A DNA stretch of 64,000 nt from Cryptomeria japonica. Lineage: Eukaryota > Streptophyta > Pinopsida > Cupressales > Cupressaceae. The notes under the pieces were generated by a model, which saw only the letters and a list, made by a program, of their open reading frames with translations, ran no database searches and was not told the DNA's origin. Positions 59,782-64,000 of the stretch are shown piece after piece (within the stretch, counting starts at the first letter, position 1; every line of letters starts with the position of its first letter). A program made the position numbers and the translations under genes. The stretch covers positions 602,041,644-602,105,643 of the forward strand of contig NC_081415.1 of the NCBI RefSeq assembly GCF_030272615.1, in the 5' to 3' direction.

Positions 59782-60945
59782 GTTCGAAAGAGATCTACAA
59801 CGATCACTATCTAGCAATGCAAAGATGCGTGAAGTTTACCTTTCATGAAAAAGTGACAAGGTTGTGGGCTCAACATGTAGGTGGCTCCCGATGTTAGAGA
59901 GCCGACAAGTTCCAAGAATATCAATGGTTGTCACCACTCCGCAATGAGATGTCTGATGTTTAACCTTCATGGAGTAGTGACTAATGGTGGGACCTACTTT
60001 TTGAGAATATTATATAGGTGTTAAAGTGACTGCAAGTTTGATGATCATCAAGGGTTGTCGCTACTCCGCAATGTGAAGGTGTTTGAAGTTTACCCTTCAT
60101 GGTGTAGCAATCGTTGAGCTAGAAATCTGGGTGGCAATAAGATGGCGCGTCCCGATGAGGTGGCAAAACACGTGGCATAATAGGTGGAGATGCTTGTGAG
60201 GAAGTTCTGCCAAAAAGGAGAATGATCTAGTTACTTGAAACACACGTGGTTGTCATAAGGTTGAAACTGGTATACTTGTGAGCAAATGAATGGATGACAG
60301 GTGGATACACCTGGCAGGAACTTGCAGGCTAAGTAATCGAAGGTAAAGGGCCCACTTTGATAGTTAAAGGGGTTAAAAGTCAGATGAATTTCATGGAGAT
60401 CTATGGCCATCACTAAGCCGCTTCTTGAAGTTGTGCACAGTTTAAGGTCCGCAACCTAGCGACAAACCATTTGCATTCATGGTGAGATAAAGGTTAAGGG
60501 TAGGCAGTAAAGGCAAATGATAAAGATCGAGCGGTTAGTTGAAGATCCAATGATTGTCGCTAAACCATGAGATGGAGATGGGCAATGCTTAGAGTCAGCA
60601 CTTTAGCAACAAACCGCCAGCAGCCAGCCTAGAAAATAGTTAGTAGACGATGGTTAGTGCTCAACGGTTAAGGTAAAGTTTCCTGGGGAAGGTAAAGGTC
60701 AGACAAGTTTCATAGAGATCTACGATGATCACTGAGTTGCAAGGTTAAGATGTGTGATATTTAAGGACCGCGACACAGTGAAAAGCCATTACTAGAAGGC
60801 CCAGGTAATAGTTAAGACCGAGTGTCAAGGGGTAAACAACTACAATGAAATAAAGGTCGATCTAGTTCCGTAGGATCTAAGAGTTGTTGCTATCTCGCGA
60901 CACTAAGGTGAGTGACGTTTAAGGTCTGCGGGTTAGTGACAAAAA
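59782..60945 (+). repeat. Array of seven diverged hairpin-forming modules in probable element I LTR
   Basis: Modules of about 80-90 bp at about 59782-59861, 59905-59990, 60032-60117, 60387-60470, 60541-60617, 60707-60790 and 60859-60945, separated by unique spacers. Shared order: TTC-A-(G)GATCTA-(C/A)GATTGTCGCTA, CTCCGCAATG-like arm, GTG-AAGTTTA-C/GG turn, then a complementary arm (CATGGAGTAGTGAC, CATGGTGTAGC, CCTAGCGACAAACC, TTTAGCAACAAACC, CGACACAGTGA, GGTTAGTGAC). In each module the two arms match each other, so each could fold as a hairpin although the sequences differ between modules. Confidence 0.65.
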
Positions 60946-61937
60946 GAAAAGCACTTTTAAAAAGGGATTGGTTATCCATTGGTACCAAAATTTGAAATTA
61001 TGAAAATTGATGCTGCCGCATTGTAACAACCCTCAGGAAGTTAGGGATGAAAGTGCTTCGTAACCTCTTTCAAGAGGGAATTACAGTTGTAACAAACTAT
61101 TCGTAGGAAAGTTCAAAGATTGTTCACATCCATATCATTATAAATGGATACTAGGACTTTCAAAAAGGGGATCACAAGAATTTTGTAAGAAAGCTTTAGC
61201 AAAATATTTTTAGGGTTTTCTAGTTTTTTGGAGATCACTCCGAGTTATGTAGAATTTGATGGAGAATATCAATATAAAGACTAGAACATTTTGAGTCTCG
61301 ATTCATGTTGTCTTCTTGTCTGTGTGATTGATTACTATTGTGATTAAATAATCTAGGATTGTTTGATTAAATAAGTTGCAAGGCAATTTATGAAAATGTT
61401 TTAGGTTGTTCTCTCAAGGAGGGAAATTAAATATACTTAAATCCTTTTTGTTGGTAATCAGTGATTTTGCTTGAATTTGATGGTCGAGTTTAGCATAAGG
61501 TGAAAATTTATATATGTCAGGCATATATGGATTTAGTTAAGCAAATGTAAATGGCATGTATTTGAATTTCTTATGTCAGTTCTTGTCCAATTCTGAATGA
61601 CTCTGAAGCCCAGATAAAGCACTGGTATAGCTTGTTGCAGTTCACGACATTCTTGATGATCAATAAAAATGAATACAAGTCTTTCTTTTATGTTCAATTA
61701 TGTTCAGAGTGATAGGGTTTACAGAAGTTGACACTGGTCTTCTTTGTAAGTATTTAGTTGTATTTGTGAAAGAATGATCACAAAGGGTATACCTGCTTAA
61801 AGTGTAGAAGATTTCTGTATAAACCTTGTTATATGTTGTTTTTTGTTTCTGTTTCCTGTTGTTTCTCTCCATAAGTGATAGAGTCTTGAAAATTCTTATA
61901 GGGGAGATAAGGAAATCAGAAATCGATAACAACAAAA
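60946..61937 (+). repeat. Element I: right part of a gypsy-like 5' LTR
   Basis: Possible TATA boxes at 61139-61145 (TATAAAT) and 61271-61277 (TATAAAG), followed by a leader and ending ATAACAACAAA next to a PBS-like site. The left LTR border and a second LTR are not visible in the window, so the extent is provisional. Confidence 0.4.
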
Positions 61938-61956
61938 TTGGTGACTCTAATGGGGA
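61938..61956 (+). other. Element I PBS-like site
   Basis: TTGGTGACTCTAATGGGGA resembles the TTGGCGACTC-nn-CTGGGGA start of the interior of many plant Ty3/gypsy (Tat-type) elements, with C-to-T-type differences. Confidence 0.5.
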
Positions 61957-62296
61957 GAGTCATAGTGTGAATCTATGCTATGGACTAGTGCTTATATTGC
62001 CCAAAAAATTGTTCAAATTTGTGTTTATTTGGTCCTTGTAGCAGGCTGTTTTATCCCTGTTCTTTGTTATTTTTCTCTCTGAAGATTTTTCTCGTTCTAT
62101 TATCTCCTGCGAGTGATTTGCCAAGCTTAATAATTTCTTATTTTCCCATATTTTTGGGTGGTGACTTTGACTTAAAATAACCATTGCTATTGAATAAGCA
62201 TAAGTCCTTTCAAGGAAACACATATAATGCAGAGAGAGATAAACACTAGATCATACATGAGGAGGAATCCTCAAGAGATGTTGTAAGGGGGATTGC

Positions 62297-63001
62297 TTGA
62301 GCATGCCCAAAAAGGCCAAAAAAGATCAGTTGCACATGAACCATCTAATGCTACCTAGATACAGAAAACCAGTCACACAGGTAAGTCTTCTAAAAGACCC
62401 ATATATGCAAATTCAAATTCTTCTTCCCGTGAATCTGAGCAAGATATTTTGGGTTTTCGTACTGGTTTATTTGGTAGCAATGAAGATGCCCAAAACTCAC
62501 ATCCAAGAATTTTTCATACTACTTGTCTCTAGAAGGGATAGGAGTAGTTCAAATGTTACGATGGCTTCTGTACCACAAATTGTTGATGAAAATATTAGTT
62601 TAATAGATATTGATCAAGTCCATATGTCAGATTCAGAAGAAATATTCCTAGACCAAGATGAAGTAGACCAGGAGATAGAAGTTCTTAATAGAAAAGTTAA
62701 CCAACTAATCTCTTTAAGAAGCCAAAATGAATTAAATAAAGAAAATGAAATCAAGGCTAAGATGATTGAGAGAGATAGGTTATTGAGGTAGATAGAAGAT
62801 CTTGAACTTTTTACTCAAGAAAAGCCAAAGAGTGAGGAAGAGGGCCCAGTTATCAGAGAAAATCTCACTGTCAAGACCAACCCTGCACACAAATTTGTTG
62901 TGCAACCTAGTAGGGAGATTCTTAGTGATCCACTACTTACTAGAACTAATATTGACAAAGGGAAACAAAAATGCATGGAGACTAGATTTGGATCTTGTTA
63001 G
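62297..63001 (+). pseudogene. Element I ORF fragment, cut by element H
   Basis: One frame runs from 62297 through a single TAG (62789-62791) to the H insertion. The C-terminal two thirds look protein-like: SEEIFLDQDEVDQEIEVLNRKVNQLI and ENEIKAKMIERDRLL coiled coil, then acidic and polar sequence ending GKQKCMETRFGS at the LTR start. This is likely the beginning of a gypsy-type gag, but no domain is recognisable; the first 80 residues are doubtful. Confidence 0.45.
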
Positions 63002-63546
63002 TGTAGGTTTTTTATATTTATTTTTCCTACACATTATTAAGCATACTTAGGTTATATTAGGATGGTTTATGTGAGGACACGCGGCATAGTCCTATGTTTA
63101 CATGTGTCATTCACACGCACATTTGGGTGGTTGAATGTCACACCCTCTTTTGGACTCATTTTCCACCTCCCCATAACCATTTGTTTGTCCCTACCTGAGT
63201 TGGTTTGCCACATGTTTGGCATTTTCCAAGTAGGCACAACTTCCACCTAATTTGGTTATTTGGGAGTTATTATTCCTCTTGGAATTGTGTGCCCACATTT
63301 TTCTATATAATCAGCACTCACCTCTCCCTTATGAGTGAATTTTAGAGCTAACTCAGATGAGTTCATATCAGCTCTATCAGTACAAGGGAGTGCTAATCAT
63401 TATTGTATCATTTTGAGTGTGATAACATCATTATTCAATTATTGCACCATATTCCAGCATTCATACTCTCTGTTGCTCTTGTGTGGAAGGTTGATCTTGG
63501 TTTTGCAGGTGATCCTGGGAGATTGAGTCCATCAGTGACTCTAACA
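62996..63546 (+). repeat. 5' LTR of element H
   Basis: 551 bp with inverted tips TGTTAG...CTAACA. TATATAA at 63304-63310 is a good TATA box, about 240 bp from the LTR end. Confidence 0.9.
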
Positions 63547-63558
63547 TGGTATCAGAGC
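63547..63558 (+). other. Element H primer binding site
   Basis: TGGTATCAGAGC, a perfect tRNA-iMet PBS, directly abutting the LTR. Confidence 0.97.
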
Positions 63559-63789
63559 TTCTAGATCTGCAAGCCCCTTCTCGAATTTGGGAGACATTTA
63601 GCAGTGAGTTTTTGTTGGGTGCATTTTCAGTCAAAAATGGCATCATGATCAAGTCCAGAAGGCTGAACATATGAATTTTGATATAAAATACTCCATATTT
63701 TGCTGAAAATTAGATTCAAGGCAAAAATTGTCTCCCTTGCATTTAATACGGTATGGATTTATTTCCAAATAAATTACAATTTTTTTAAT

Positions 63790-63818
63790 AAAAGTTTATA
63801 GTTTTTTTATAAACTTTT
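63790..63818. repeat. Perfect AT-rich inverted repeat
   Basis: AAAAGTTTATA (63790-63800) and TATAAACTTTT (63808-63818), 7-nt loop, in the leader of element H. Possibly chance in this AT-rich stretch. Confidence 0.6.
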
Positions 63819-64000
63819 GAAAAAAAAAGATGTTCTTTTGAGAATTGAAAAAATTTAACAAATTGAAAAAAGGAAAAAAAGAGGTTTACCCCTACACAAG
63901 CATACCTGCACAAAGTACCCTGTGCAATCCATACACTTCTCCCATTTGCTTAGTGCACCCATTAATTTGGGACTGCAATTTAATGTTTTCAAATACTACG

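Larger units (their letters stand above)
62996..64000 (+). mobile_element. Element H: 5' end of a Ty1/copia element, runs off the window
   Basis: LTR 62996-63546, then a perfect PBS and the start of the interior. No gag frame is open in the 440 bp visible; frames past 63560 are closed, and the region after 63700 is A/T homopolymer-rich. The 3' end and TSD are outside the window (left flank GATCT at 62991-62995). Confidence 0.88.

Noticed and set aside
62297-62530. First 80 residues of the 62297 frame as genuine coding sequence
   Set aside because: The stretch before about 62560 is hydrophobic and irregular compared with the polar coiled coil that follows; the true start is probably further in.

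Overview
This is plant nuclear DNA, most likely from a gymnosperm. It is AT-rich, has one small spliced plant-specific gene at the left edge, and almost everything else is LTR-retrotransposon sequence stacked by repeated nested insertion. No bacterial, organellar, tRNA, rRNA or CRISPR feature is visible. The organism call is inference from the style of the sequence.

Layout. 32-636 (minus) is an apparently intact three-exon gene of the plant-specific TIGR01589 family, with three G-boxes upstream. 0.9-5 kb is non-coding, with a diverged repeat pair, a 47-bp tandem repeat, a TA microsatellite and a possible subtilase exon remnant. 5-10 kb is LTR-derived: a decayed minus-strand element (N, 6050-8777) holds a solo LTR (M, 7796-8579) with a perfect 5-bp target-site duplication (TSD). 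10185-16720 is a minus-strand Ty1/copia element (G) with both LTRs and an internal deletion. 16.7-18.98 kb and 55.67-56.5 kb are the two halves of an older Ty3/gypsy-like element (F).

The nest. F is split by element D (18985-55670, TSD GAAGA). D's 5' LTR is split by copia element B (19801-44562, TSD TATAC). B's 5' LTR is split by element C (19909-27887, TSD GAGAA), and B's gag is split by element A (30162-38198, TSD GAAGT/GAAGC). A contains a further LTR-PBS fragment (J, about 34684-36151). D's interior also holds a minus-strand TNT1/Tork-like copia element (E, 49471-54591).

Main biological point. A, C and D have LTRs, a tRNA-iMet-type primer binding site (PBS), several polypurine tracts, and a gag-like ORF1 (coiled coil, end-of-gag LD-L-D-GLG motif in A and D, zinc knuckles). 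They show no protease, integrase, reverse transcriptase or RNase H. Where pol should be they carry a long ORF2 (about 1,000-1,130 codons) of unknown function, recognisably related in all three. B, next to them, has the same signals plus a full but decayed pol. The best reading is a clan of large non-autonomous Sirevirus-like retroelements that share signals and gag with autonomous relatives and have an uncharacterised second protein.

Right end. 56.5-59.4 kb is AT-rich element remnant with a broken ORF. 59.8-60.95 kb has seven diverged hairpin-forming modules in what looks like the LTR of another gypsy-like element (I; PBS-like site at 61938). I's ORF is cut at 62996 by the 5' LTR of copia element H, which runs off the window. 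All transposon coding regions here are broken by stops or frameshifts; only the 32-636 gene looks functional.
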